A stretch of 64,000 nucleotides of DNA from an uncultured Alphaproteobacteria bacterium. GTDB lineage: Bacteria > Pseudomonadota > Alphaproteobacteria > Rhodobacterales > Rhodobacteraceae. The notes beneath the pieces are model-generated. The model saw only the letters and a program-made list of their open reading frames with translations, was not told the origin of the DNA and ran no database searches. The stretch is from assembly GCA_913051655.1 (NCBI GenBank), contig CAJXHI010000009.1, positions 16,759 through 80,758 on the forward strand, given 5' to 3'. This document shows, in pieces, positions 21,693-31,482 of the stretch (position 1 is its first letter; each line of letters starts with the position of its first letter). The position numbers and the translations under genes are program-made.

Positions 21693-22849
21693 TTACCATG
21701 TAACGGGCACCTCTACAGGACCGCGAAATGCCCAGCCGCTAAATTCAACAGATCCATTCAGAGTCATATTAGGAAAAGCGTCCAGAATCATAGGAAGTGC
21801 TACGTTCACAATGAGCGAGCGTGCTGCCCAAGCCCCCGCACAAAAATGAGGGCCTGCGCCGAAGGGTATGGATTTGCTGGTGTCCCGCCAAGGATCAAAT
21901 TGGTTTGGATCGTCAAAATATTTTTCGTCGTGGTTTGCAGAGGAAAACATAAGAAAAATACGTGTATCAATGGCGAAGTCAACGCCATTGTAGTGGTAGG
22001 GTTTCGCAATGCGGCGCGGCGACATTCCAATCGGGGAAATCCAACGGGTAAATTCTTCGAAAACTTGAAGATAACTGACTACTCCTTCGCGTAGCGCCTC
22101 TTGCAGCTTAGGTCTTTCAAGTATTGCCCAAAGAATGCCGGCGATGGCATCTCTTGGTTCATTTTGACCTCCAGAGATGGCCAATTTCACATTGGCGCGA
22201 AGTTGCGCGTCGCTTAACCCCGCGCGTTGCTGTACAGCGATCAGTGACATATCATCGTCTTTGAGCCCGCCAGAAATGTGGTTACTGATATGCGCATCAA
22301 TCGAAGCGGTACAATCGTAACAGCGCGCCTCTACTTCGGGATCACCAGCGTAATTGGCACATCCATCAATCATACCCTGACTTACGCTATCCATTTCCTG
22401 ACTAGTCATCTGCGTAAGACCTGTTATCGCCTTCAACGCGTCGCCGCTCACGGGCATTGCAAAATCTTTGACAAGATCAGCAGTTCTCCTTGTAGCAAGA
22501 CCATCGAGTATCTTTTGCGTGGCCGCCTTAAATTGCGCCTCCCAAACGGTTTGTACCGTTTTAGGGGACAGGGTAGGAAATATAGCCTTGCGCTCAGTTT
22601 GATGGGCTGCACCGTCTTTGCGCATCATATTTTGACCCATTAATTTGGTCATGAGGCCCTCGGGCTGATCGGAGGAAAAGACGTCAATTTTTTTTCAAGA
22701 GAAAAGATATCATCGCGTTTCGTGACCAACACTGCGTCCAGCGTTGGTACATAAGCAATAGGGTAGCTTGCCCGCATACGTTCCAAAAACGGATAGGGAT
22801 CTTTAAGAAACGCAGTAGTATCGATATCGAATACAGGTGCGGTAGACAT
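21693..22849 (-). pseudogene. cytochrome P450 gene interrupted by a one-base slip in an A8 tract
   Basis: The first 66 codons (from 22849, MSTAPVFDIDTTAFLKDPYP) run to a stop near 22650, and the remaining 319 codons continue in another frame to 21693. The junction lies at a run of eight A on the coding strand (22688-22695); nine A (or six) would restore one frame of 386 codons, with IDVFSSDQPEGLMTKLMGQN across the join. The body is otherwise intact: an I-helix-like ISGGQNEPRDA, and the haem loop FGAGPHFCAGAWAAR with the cysteine ligand. P450s are haem monooxygenases; the substrate is unknown. The break may be a true mutation, a phase-variable switch or a sequencing error. Confidence 0.85.
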
Positions 22850-22961
22850 GTAAGTGTCCTTAGATCGGCTTAGATGCCATTCTGCATGAAATTACAGAGG
22901 TTGACTAGAGTTTCAGAATGCCCTTCAACTGCAAAAGCCAGTTGATAAAAGACGAAAGCGC

Positions 22962-23396
22962 TTAAAGCAGCTTATGAACAGCCTCGACCGCAAGGCCGTA
23001 ACCGTGCGTTCCCAAGCCAAGGATTACCCCATCAGACCTGAGAGAGATAAATGAGTGGTGGCGAAACTCTTCGCGTTTGTGGATATTGGAAATATGCACT
23101 TCGATGATGATGCCATCAAAAGCATTTAACGCGTCTAAAAGCGCAATCGACGTGTGTGAATAAGCGCCAGGGTTAATGATGATTGCATCCGCGTTGTGGC
23201 GTGCCTCATGAATCCAATCAATCAACTGACCTTCGGAGTTGGATTGGAAAGATTTTACAGTCATACCATGCAAACCTGCGATCTTTTCACAGTTCTGTGT
23301 AACGTCATCCAGCGTTTCATACCCATAGGTTTCGGTTTGACGCTGACCAAGTAGGTTTAGATTTGGACCATTTAAAAGATAAATGCGCTTGCTCAT
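22962..23396 (-). CDS. aroQ: 3-dehydroquinate dehydratase, type II
   Basis: A 144-residue dodecameric enzyme removing water from 3-dehydroquinate in the shikimate pathway. The N-terminal [17 protein letters not shown] (with the catalytic Tyr), the central [16 protein letters not shown] and [17 protein letters not shown] motifs are all present. The ATG at 23396, with GAAGG upstream, is preferred to a TTG two codons earlier. It stands alone between the P450 gene and uppP. Confidence 0.96.
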   Translation of the reverse strand: MSKRIYLLNGPNLNLLGQRQTETYGYETLDDVTQNCEKIAGLHGMTVKSFQSNSEGQLIDWIHEARHNADAIIINPGAYSHTSIALLDALNAFDGIIIEVHISNIHKREEFRHHSFISLRSDGVILGLGTHGYGLAVEAVHKLL

Positions 23397-23443
23397 TATC
23401 AACCTTCAATTTTTTTTATCACCAAACCGCGTCTAAACACCTT

Positions 23444-24250
23444 TTATGCAAATGCCCACCAAATTAAAAGGGCTCCGAAAAGAATGCGGTAGATAACATA
23501 AGGCGTAAAGCTAACACGCTTCGCAAAATGCATCATTATACTTAGCGCGATATAGGCCGAAATCGCGGCGAAAAATGCACCGATTGCCCCATCGCGTAGA
23601 GCTATGAAATTGGCTTGGCGCACAGCGTCCATCGCCCCCAGAGTTGCTGCAGCGAGAATAACTGGGATAGACATTAACATGGATAAACGCGCAGCCTCGA
23701 CCCGCTTATATCCCATAAGTCGTGCGCCTGTAATTGTAATGCCCGAGCGTGATGTGCCCGGGATAAGGGCTAGTGATTGCCAAAGGCCAAGGATTATAGC
23801 TTCTTTCAACGTCCACTGTTCTGCCTGTTTTATTGTAGGGCCTTTTTTATCCGCCCACCAAAGAAAAATGCCGAATCCCACCATTGTCATACCAATCAAC
23901 CCAGCACTTTCTCTGACCATCAAATCAAATCCTTTCAATTTAAAGATTAGGCCGAAAAATGTAGCTGGGATGGTGGCAATGACAAGGCAAAGTGCCAAAA
24001 ACTCGTCAGAGTTATGCACTCGGCCCTTGGCAAGACCAAATGCGCCGGTCACGACACGTCTTGTTTCAGTACGAAAATAAATGATAACTGCAATCAATGT
24101 CCCAAGATGTACGGCAACATCAATTAGAGGGCCTTGGTCAGTAGCTCCAGTTATGCTTGGAAATAGGATAAGGTGAGCGCTTGATGAAATTGGCAGAAAC
24201 TCCGTAATACCTTGGATTATGGCGAGAAGAATCAGGTGAAATATCGGCAT
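23444..24250 (-). CDS. uppP: undecaprenyl-diphosphatase (BacA type)
   Basis: A 268-residue polytopic membrane enzyme that recycles undecaprenyl pyrophosphate to the lipid carrier for peptidoglycan synthesis and gives bacitracin tolerance. Both signatures are present: TEFLPISSSAHL at residues 16-27 and GTSRSGITI in the second half. Length and hydrophobicity match the family. It diverges from gltD across a 235-base intergenic region. Confidence 0.96.
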   Translation of the reverse strand: MPIFHLILLAIIQGITEFLPISSSAHLILFPSITGATDQGPLIDVAVHLGTLIAVIIYFRTETRRVVTGAFGLAKGRVHNSDEFLALCLVIATIPATFFGLIFKLKGFDLMVRESAGLIGMTMVGFGIFLWWADKKGPTIKQAEQWTLKEAIILGLWQSLALIPGTSRSGITITGARLMGYKRVEAARLSMLMSIPVILAAATLGAMDAVRQANFIALRDGAIGAFFAAISAYIALSIMMHFAKRVSFTPYVIYRILFGALLIWWAFA

Positions 24251-24330
24251 CTAGCGTCTCTTACAAAGAATGTTGTGGTATTACCTTATCTCTATCCTCT
24301 GTTAAAGCTTACTTTTAGAATCACATTTGG

Positions 24331-24343
24331 GTCCGATACGGAC
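24331..24343. promoter_or_regulatory. short dyad in the uppP-gltD divergent region
   Basis: GTCCG-ATA-CGGAC, a perfect five-base inverted repeat, lies about 140 bases upstream of the gltD start between the two divergent genes. It could be an operator half-site pair or a chance hairpin; there is nothing else to support a function. Confidence 0.25.
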
Positions 24344-24485
24344 TTAAAATAATCATTATTTTTGTGCGATTTGCCAATTTACCACCTTGTTTTTCATATA
24401 AAGGTCAGTATATCTGTCTTTTCTATTTGTGTGTTTTCCTATAGCGACAGCGCACCGCTTGAACAAAAGATACAAGGATGCTCTA

Positions 24486-25961
24486 ATGTCTGGACAGCCC
24501 ATGCTGAAATTTGTTTCCGTCGATCGGGAAATGCCTCAGAAGCGGTCGGCTGGGGAACGTGCGACAGATTTTAGTGAAATTTACGCGGAATTTGCCCGTG
24601 GAAAAGCAGCAGAGCAGGCCAGTCGTTGCAGTCAGTGTGGCGTGCCATACTGTCAGTCGCATTGTCCGTTGCACAACAACATCCCAGATTGGCTTATGTT
24701 GACTGCCGAAGGGCGTTTGCAAGAAGCTTATGAAGCGTCTCAGGAAACAAACTCCTTCCCTGAAATTTGTGGACGTATTTGCCCTCAGGACCGTCTGTGC
24801 GAGGGTAATTGTGTGATCGAAAGTGCAGGTCATGGTACAGTCACTATTGGGGCAGTTGAAAAATATATAACCGACACTGCATGGGAACAAGGCTGGGTTA
24901 AACCAATCAAGCCCTCCGCTGAACTAATGTATTCCGTGGGCATAATCGGTGCGGGCCCTGGTGGGCTTGCCGCAGCGGATCGGTTGCGTCGCAATGGAGT
25001 GCAAGTGACTGTCTATGATCGCTATGACCGTGCTGGTGGATTGCTGACATACGGTATACCGGGATTTAAGCTTGAGAAAGAAGTTGTTAACAAACGCAAC
25101 GAACAATTGACAGCTGGCGGCATAAGGCTTGAGCTGAATTGTGATATTGGAAACGATATCACATTTGAAGCCCTTCGTGAGAAACACGATGCCGTGATCA
25201 TTGCAACGGGTGTGTACAAAATACGTGATGTCGATATCGCTGGAACAAATCGCACTGGTGTTGTGCAGGCGCTTGATTATCTTACAGCCTCTAACAAAAT
25301 CAATTTTGGGGACAAAGTCGCGGAATTTGACAATGGCGTTTTGAACGCAAAAGGCAAAAAGGTTGTTGTGATTGGTGGTGGGGATACGGCCATGGATTGC
25401 GTACGTACTGCAATACGCCAAGGCGCAATTTCTGTCAAATGTATGTATCGCAGGGATCGCGCCAATATGCCAGGTTCTCAACGCGAGGTACAAAACGCCG
25501 AAGAAGAAGGCGTAGTTTTTGAATGGCTTTCTGCGCCAAAGGGATTTTTGGAGACGGCTGAACTGAACACGCTCTCTGACGCAGATACATTGTCTGCCCC
25601 TGTAAGAGCTGTTCACGGCTTTAAAATGCGCCTTGGTTCACCCGATGCAACAGGGCGTCGAGTGCCAGAGCCGATTGACGGTAGCGATTACGCTGAAGAA
25701 GCAACTTTGGTGATCAAAGCCTTGGGTTTTGAACCTGAAGATTTGCCCAAACTCTTTGATCAACCAGATCTTCCGGTGACACGGTGGGGCACTATCAAAG
25801 CGGATTTTAAAACAGGAAAAACCGCGGTTGAGGGCGTTTACGCGGTCGGCGACATAGTGCGCGGTGCTTCCCTAGTGGTCTGGGCGATTCGCGATGGACG
25901 CGACACAGCGGATGCGATTTTGAAAGATATGAAAACTGCGGCCGCAATTGCGGCAGAATAA
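24486..25961 (+). CDS. gltD: glutamate synthase small subunit
   Basis: The 491-residue beta subunit of NADPH-GOGAT. It passes electrons from NADPH through FAD and iron-sulfur clusters to GltB. The N-terminal cysteine region (CSQCGVPYCQSHCP, then CGRICPQDRLCEGNC) binds the 4Fe-4S clusters. Two dinucleotide-binding folds follow: IIGAGPGGLAAADRL (FAD) and VVIGGGDTAMDCV (NADPH). The ATG at 24486, with AAGGA upstream, is preferred to a more upstream in-frame start. gltB follows after 122 bases containing two small hairpins. Confidence 0.96.
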   Translation: MSGQPMLKFVSVDREMPQKRSAGERATDFSEIYAEFARGKAAEQASRCSQCGVPYCQSHCPLHNNIPDWLMLTAEGRLQEAYEASQETNSFPEICGRICPQDRLCEGNCVIESAGHGTVTIGAVEKYITDTAWEQGWVKPIKPSAELMYSVGIIGAGPGGLAAADRLRRNGVQVTVYDRYDRAGGLLTYGIPGFKLEKEVVNKRNEQLTAGGIRLELNCDIGNDITFEALREKHDAVIIATGVYKIRDVDIAGTNRTGVVQALDYLTASNKINFGDKVAEFDNGVLNAKGKKVVVIGGGDTAMDCVRTAIRQGAISVKCMYRRDRANMPGSQREVQNAEEEGVVFEWLSAPKGFLETAELNTLSDADTLSAPVRAVHGFKMRLGSPDATGRRVPEPIDGSDYAEEATLVIKALGFEPEDLPKLFDQPDLPVTRWGTIKADFKTGKTAVEGVYAVGDIVRGASLVVWAIRDGRDTADAILKDMKTAAAIAAE

Positions 25962-25962
25962 T

Positions 25963-26012
25963 CGCTTCGGGGCGAAGTAGAATGGGGCCCAGAATTTGAG
26001 CTCTAAGAGAGC
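25963..26012 (+). promoter_or_regulatory. two small hairpins between gltD and gltB
   Basis: Directly after the gltD stop, CTTCG-GGG-CGAAG (25965-25977) forms a tight stem, and GCTCT-AAG-AGAGC (26000-26012) a second one. Neither is followed by a T-run, so they are not typical terminators. They may stabilise or partly attenuate the gltD-gltB transcript and set the subunit ratio. This role is inferred. Confidence 0.35.
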
Positions 26013-26083
26013 AGGCTTCAAACAGTGACTTCGACAGTGGATGCCTGCAGCTTTTTAAATAAAGAATTAGACGGGAGTTTGGG

Positions 26084-29000
26084 ATGACCAAATTTGATGA
26101 TAAATGGGAAGTAAAAGAAGCGAGAAAGCGCGCATGGATGGCGGAACACAGCCTTTATCGTGACGCGGATGAACATGCTTCATGCGGCGTTGGTCTTGTG
26201 GTGTCTATAAGCGGTAAGCCCAGCCGTCGGGTCGTCGAAAACGGCATTGCCGCGCTTAAGGCCGTCTGGCATCGCGGAGCTGTGGATGCAGACGGGAAGA
26301 CGGGTGATGGAGCCGGAATTCACGTGCAGATCCCGGTACCTTTTTTCTATGATCAAATCCGCCGCACTGGCCATGAGCCACACAAAGGTGAATTGATTGC
26401 TGTGGGTCAGGTATTTCTGCCGCGCGCTGATTTTGGTGCGCAAGAAACCTGCCGCACAGTTGTGGAAAGCGAAGTTTTGCGCATGGGTTATTACATCCAT
26501 GGATGGCGCCATGTGCCAGTTGAGATTGATTGCCTTGGCGAAAAAGCAAATGCAACCCGTCCTGAGATTGAACAAATCTTGATCAGCAACTCCAAAGGCG
26601 TAGACGAGGACACCTTTGAACGTGAACTCTATGTCATCCGTCGCCGCATTGAAAAAGCGTCAACCGCGGCTGGCGTAAGTGGGCTTTACATTGCGTCGAT
26701 GTCTTGTCGCTCAATCATCTACAAAGGCATGATGCTGGCTGAGCAGGTAGCAGAATTTTATCCTGACTTGCAGGATGAACGTTTTGAAAGCGCATTTGCT
26801 ATTTATCATCAGCGGTATTCTACAAATACTTTTCCTCAGTGGTGGCTGGCTCAACCGTTTCGCATGTTGGCACATAACGGAGAGATCAATACGCTCAAGG
26901 GAAATATTAATTGGATGAAAAGTCATGAAATCCGGATGGCCAGTGCTGCGTTTGGCGATATGGCTGAAGATATCAAGCCGATCATTCCGCATGGTTCATC
27001 TGACTCCGCAGCGCTTGACGCTGTGTTTGAAATGATGGTGCGTGCAGGTCGTGATGCACCAATGGCAAAAACCATTCTCGTGCCAGAAAGTTGGTCTAAG
27101 CAGGGTGATGAATTACCCCAAGCCTGGCGGGATATGTATTCCTATTGCAACTCCGTGATGGAGCCTTGGGATGGTCCTGCAGCGCTTGCCATGACCGATG
27201 GTCGCTGGGTCTGTGCAGGACTTGACCGAAATGGCCTTCGTCCTATGCGCTATGTTGTGACAGGGGATGGGCTTTTGATTGCAGGATCAGAGGCTGGTAT
27301 GGTTCCTGTGGATGAAGCCACCGTACGCAAAAAAGGAGCGCTGGGTCCTGGACAGCTTTTGGCGGTAGATATGGCTGAAGGCAAACTGTTTCATGATACG
27401 CAGATCAAAAATAAATTAGCGGCCTCACAGCCTTTTGGAAACTGGGTCACTAAGATCAAGGAGTTGGATAATGCGCTTGCCAATATCACTGAAAAGGCAA
27501 TGTTCACTGGAGAAGACCTGCGCCGCCGTCAAATCGCCGCGGGCTACACCATTGAAGAGCTGGAACATATTCTAACCCCAATGGTTGAGACCGGTAAAGA
27601 GGCCTTGGCGTCTATGGGGGATGACACGCCAAGTGCAGTTTTGTCTAACAAATACAGACCATTGTCGCATTATTTTCGCCAAAACTTTTCTCAGGTGACC
27701 AATCCACCGATTGACAGTCTACGTGAATTCGGGGTGATGAGCTTGAAGACGCGTTTTGGAAACCTGAAAAACGTGCTTGATGAAAGCAGCCCGCAATCAG
27801 AGATTCTTGTTCTGGACTCGCCCTTTGTCGGGAATGCGCAGTGGGAGAAGCTGAAAGATACTTTTGACGCTGAACCCGTTGAAATCGATTGTAGCTTTGA
27901 CAAAAATGCCGGGCCAAACGCACTTCAGGACGGGCTTGAGCGCATTAGAACAGAGGCCGAGGATGCTGTCCGATCTGGTTCAGGGCACCTCGTACTGACA
28001 GATCATTTGTCCAATGCAAATCGCGTTGCGATGCCTATGATCTTGGCAACATCTGCAGTTCACAGTCATTTGACGCGCAAAGGACTGCGCACCTTTACCT
28101 CCATCAACGTTCGCTCCGCGGAATGTATTGATCCGCATTATTTTGCCGTTTTGGTCGCTGCAGGGGCCACTGTTGTAAACGCGTATCTTGCCGAAGACAG
28201 TATCGGTGAACGTATTGATCGCAGACTGCTAGGTGGTACGCTAAGCGAAGCAATGCGACGCTATCGTAATGCCATTGATCAAGGTCTTTTGAAAATCATG
28301 TCCAAGATGGGGATTTCTGTGATCTCCTCTTATCGGGGTGGTTTAAATTTTGAAGCTGTAGGACTTTCGCGCGCGATGTGCGCAGAGTATTTCCCGGGTC
28401 TCATCAGCCGTATTTCTGGCATTGGTTTGATTGGCGTTCAAAAGAAGGCCGTCGAAATTCATTATACTGCTTGGGCTGGGCAGGCAGATTTCATCCCAAT
28501 GGGTGGCTTTTACAAATCGCGAAAGTCTGGGGAGACCCACGCTTGGGAAGCGCAGACCATGCACATGATGCAGGCGGCCTGTAATCGGGCAAGCTATGAT
28601 CTTTGGAAACAATATTCAGCGCGGATGCAGGCGAACCCTCCCATACATCTGCGCGATTTGCTCGCGATCAAACCGTTAAGCGCGCCGGTTCCATTGGATG
28701 AGGTCGAAAGCATCACATCTATCCGAAAACGCTTTGTAACGCCAGGAATGTCGCTTGGCGCGTTGAGCCCAGAGGCGCATAAAACGCTGAATGTCGCAAT
28801 GAACAGGATCGGTGCAAAGTCCGACAGTGGCGAAGGCGGAGAAGATCCCGCACACTTTCACCCTGAACCCAATGGCGATAATCCATCTGCCAAGATTAAA
28901 CAGGTGGCCTCTGGACGCTTTGGAGTGACAGCAGAATATCTTAATCAGTGTGAAGAGCTGGAAATCAAGGTCGCTCAGGGCGCAAAGCCGGGTGAAGGAG

Positions 29001-30622
29001 GCCAGTTGCCTGGGATGAAGGTCACTGATCTGATTGCGCGTTTGCGTCATTCGACCAAAGGTGTGACGCTGATTTCTCCGCCGCCTCACCATGACATCTA
29101 CTCGATCGAGGATCTTGCACAGCTTATTTATGATCTGAAACAGATCAACCCGCGCTGTAAAGTGACGGTGAAGCTTGTGGCAGCATCCGGTGTGGGAACC
29201 ATAGCGGCAGGTGTTGCTAAGGCTGAAGCCGATGTAATCCTCATTTCGGGACACAATGGGGGTACAGGTGCATCTCCAGCGACTTCCGTGAAGTTTGCCG
29301 GTTTGCCTTGGGAAATGGGCCTGACTGAGGCGCATCAGGTTCTTGCGATGAACAATCTGCGTAGTCGCATCACACTTCGCACTGATGGTGGTTTGCGCAC
29401 AGGGCGTGATATCATTATGGCTGCAATGATGGGCGCGGAAGAATATGGTATTGGAACAGCCGCGCTCATTGCGATGGGCTGTATAATGGTGCGCCAGTGC
29501 CAGTCCAATACCTGCCCTGTTGGCGTTTGCACGCAGAAAGAAGATTTGCGCGCTAAATTCACAGGCAATGCGAATAAAGTTGTCAACCTTATTACCTTTT
29601 ACGCGCAAGAGGTGCGTGAAATTCTGGCAAGCATCGGGGCGCGTTCAATTGATGATATCATCGGTCGTGCCGATCTTTTGAGCCAAGTCAGTCGTGGGGC
29701 GGATCACCTTGACGACCTTGATCTAAATCCGCTTCTGATCACGGTGGATGGTGCCGAAAAGATCGTCTACAACCGCGATCGCGATAGAAACTCTGTGCCC
29801 GACACATTGGATAAAGAAATCGTGGCTGACGCTGCGCGTTTCCTGAATGATCGTGAAAAGATGCAGTTGAGCTACTCTGTCCGAAATACACACCGTACCG
29901 TGGGTACCAGAACTTCAAGTCACATAGTGCGTAATTTCGGGATGCGTAGTGATCTACAGCCAGATCACTTGACGGTGAAACTCACAGGGAGTGCCGGTCA
30001 ATCACTTGGCGCGTTTGCAACGCGCGGCCTGAAACTAGAAGTATCCGGTGATGCCAATGACTATGTCGGCAAAGGGCTGTCGGGGGGTACCGTCGTCGTG
30101 CGACCCAATATGGCCAGCCCCTTGGTGGCGGCAGACAACACTATAATTGGCAATACTGTGCTTTATGGTGCAACAGATGGCTATCTCTTTGCCGCTGGAC
30201 GAGCCGGTGAACGGTTCTGCGTGCGCAATTCAGGGGCCAAGGTTGTTGTAGAAGGCTGCGGCAGCAACGGCTGCGAATATATGACAGGCGGGGTTAGCGT
30301 GATCCTTGGCTCTATTGGGGCTAACTTTGGTGCTGGGATGACGGGTGGAATGGCGTATCTTTATGATCCTGAGGGTCACGCGCCGAGAATGGTCAACATG
30401 GAGACCCTTGTTACCGGCCCAGTCAGCGTTGAACATTGGGAAATGCAGCTTAAGGATCTGATTGAACAGCACGCGTTAGAAACTGGTAGCCTTAATGCGC
30501 AGGACATTTTGCAGCAATGGTCAAGTGAACTTTCAAACTTTTTGCAGGTCTGCCCAAAAGAAATGTTGGTGCATTTGCCTCATCCACTGTCTTTAGCATC
30601 CGAGAGTATTCCTGCCCAATAA
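26084..30622 (+). CDS. gltB: glutamate synthase large subunit
   Basis: The 1512-residue alpha subunit that makes two glutamates from glutamine and 2-oxoglutarate. After a propeptide of about 33 residues, Cys34 (HASCGVGLV) is the N-terminal nucleophile of the class II amidotransferase domain. The central domain and the FMN-binding synthase domain follow; SGHNGGTGASPATSVK and the 3Fe-4S cysteines in CIMVRQCQSNTCPVGVC lie around residues 1060-1150. The C-terminal glycine-rich beta-helix domain (GGTVVV, GANFGAGMTGGMAYLYD) is complete. GGGAG precedes the ATG. Confidence 0.98.
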   Translation: MTKFDDKWEVKEARKRAWMAEHSLYRDADEHASCGVGLVVSISGKPSRRVVENGIAALKAVWHRGAVDADGKTGDGAGIHVQIPVPFFYDQIRRTGHEPHKGELIAVGQVFLPRADFGAQETCRTVVESEVLRMGYYIHGWRHVPVEIDCLGEKANATRPEIEQILISNSKGVDEDTFERELYVIRRRIEKASTAAGVSGLYIASMSCRSIIYKGMMLAEQVAEFYPDLQDERFESAFAIYHQRYSTNTFPQWWLAQPFRMLAHNGEINTLKGNINWMKSHEIRMASAAFGDMAEDIKPIIPHGSSDSAALDAVFEMMVRAGRDAPMAKTILVPESWSKQGDELPQAWRDMYSYCNSVMEPWDGPAALAMTDGRWVCAGLDRNGLRPMRYVVTGDGLLIAGSEAGMVPVDEATVRKKGALGPGQLLAVDMAEGKLFHDTQIKNKLAASQPFGNWVTKIKELDNALANITEKAMFTGEDLRRRQIAAGYTIEELEHILTPMVETGKEALASMGDDTPSAVLSNKYRPLSHYFRQNFSQVTNPPIDSLREFGVMSLKTRFGNLKNVLDESSPQSEILVLDSPFVGNAQWEKLKDTFDAEPVEIDCSFDKNAGPNALQDGLERIRTEAEDAVRSGSGHLVLTDHLSNANRVAMPMILATSAVHSHLTRKGLRTFTSINVRSAECIDPHYFAVLVAAGATVVNAYLAEDSIGERIDRRLLGGTLSEAMRRYRNAIDQGLLKIMSKMGISVISSYRGGLNFEAVGLSRAMCAEYFPGLISRISGIGLIGVQKKAVEIHYTAWAGQADFIPMGGFYKSRKSGETHAWEAQTMHMMQAACNRASYDLWKQYSARMQANPPIHLRDLLAIKPLSAPVPLDEVESITSIRKRFVTPGMSLGALSPEAHKTLNVAMNRIGAKSDSGEGGEDPAHFHPEPNGDNPSAKIKQVASGRFGVTAEYLNQCEELEIKVAQGAKPGEGGQLPGMKVTDLIARLRHSTKGVTLISPPPHHDIYSIEDLAQLIYDLKQINPRCKVTVKLVAASGVGTIAAGVAKAEADVILISGHNGGTGASPATSVKFAGLPWEMGLTEAHQVLAMNNLRSRITLRTDGGLRTGRDIIMAAMMGAEEYGIGTAALIAMGCIMVRQCQSNTCPVGVCTQKEDLRAKFTGNANKVVNLITFYAQEVREILASIGARSIDDIIGRADLLSQVSRGADHLDDLDLNPLLITVDGAEKIVYNRDRDRNSVPDTLDKEIVADAARFLNDREKMQLSYSVRNTHRTVGTRTSSHIVRNFGMRSDLQPDHLTVKLTGSAGQSLGAFATRGLKLEVSGDANDYVGKGLSGGTVVVRPNMASPLVAADNTIIGNTVLYGATDGYLFAAGRAGERFCVRNSGAKVVVEGCGSNGCEYMTGGVSVILGSIGANFGAGMTGGMAYLYDPEGHAPRMVNMETLVTGPVSVEHWEMQLKDLIEQHALETGSLNAQDILQQWSSELSNFLQVCPKEMLVHLPHPLSLASESIPAQ

Positions 30623-30816
30623 ACGCAGTTTCGTCTCACACGTCCGGAGCATTATTTAGACCTGTAAATGACACTCAAGGAAGCACCAGATAGCTTTTTC
30701 GTGGTATTTATCGGCAACATTGCGAGAATTTCTCTGTACCAAGACAAATTTAGAGCATTGAAATCATGCCGCTAAATGGGCATTGATAATGCGGTATCAA
30801 AGACCGGAATAAATGT

Positions 30817-31482
30817 ATGTTTAGGCTCTATCACTTCGCGCTTTCCCCGTTTTCCCGAAAAGTACGGCTATGTCTTGCTGAAAAGAAAATTGAGGTTGAA
30901 CTTGTCGAGGAAAAATATTGGGAACAATCTTCAGAATTTTTGCGACGCAGTCCAGCAGGTCGTGTCCCCATATTGCGTATTCAGGGACGCAATCTGAGCG
31001 AAAGTCTCCCAATTTGCGAATATTTAGAGGAAATCTATCCAAACCCAATCCTTATCCCAAAAACTGCAGAAGAGCGTTATGAAGTGCGCCGTTTAGTCAA
31101 TTGGTTTGACGATAAGTTCTATCACGAGGTAACCCAAAACCTCTTGCATGAACGCTTGATCAAAAAGATATCGGGTGCGGGTTTTCCGGACAGTAAAAAT
31201 GTCAAAGAAGGTGCAAAGCAAATAAAATATCATCTTGATTACATGGCTTGGTTGCTGGAACGGCGTCGATGGTTGGCAGGCGATGTGATGACCTTATCAG
31301 ATTTTGCTGCAGCCTCTCACTTGTCCTGTCTAGATTATATTTCTGATGTGGATTGGAACCGTTCCGCTGCGATCAAAGATTGGTATGCAAAGATCAAATC
31401 TCGCCCTGCATTTCGCAGTATTTTGGCCGATCAGGTTCCGGGGTTTGCACCACCGCGTCACTACAACGATCTTGATTTTTGA
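30817..31482 (+). CDS. glutathione S-transferase family protein
   Basis: A 221-residue cytosolic GST. The thioredoxin-fold N-terminal domain begins [20 protein letters not shown], with a serine near residue 10 in the position of the catalytic Ser/Cys; the helical C-terminal domain follows. GRVPIL and [11 protein letters not shown] are the glutathione-binding cis-Pro and SNAIL-like motifs. The stop overlaps the queG start by one base, so the two are coupled. The substrate is unknown. Confidence 0.9.
   Translation: MFRLYHFALSPFSRKVRLCLAEKKIEVELVEEKYWEQSSEFLRRSPAGRVPILRIQGRNLSESLPICEYLEEIYPNPILIPKTAEERYEVRRLVNWFDDKFYHEVTQNLLHERLIKKISGAGFPDSKNVKEGAKQIKYHLDYMAWLLERRRWLAGDVMTLSDFAAASHLSCLDYISDVDWNRSAAIKDWYAKIKSRPAFRSILADQVPGFAPPRHYNDLDF

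Noticed and set aside
24924..25616. An open frame of 230 codons antisense to gltD
   Set aside because: Shadow of the gltD coding frame, with no motif and no upstream signal.
28676..29608. An open frame of 310 codons antisense to gltB
   Set aside because: Lies entirely within a universally conserved enzyme gene; the product is cysteine/histidine-rich nonsense without domain similarity.
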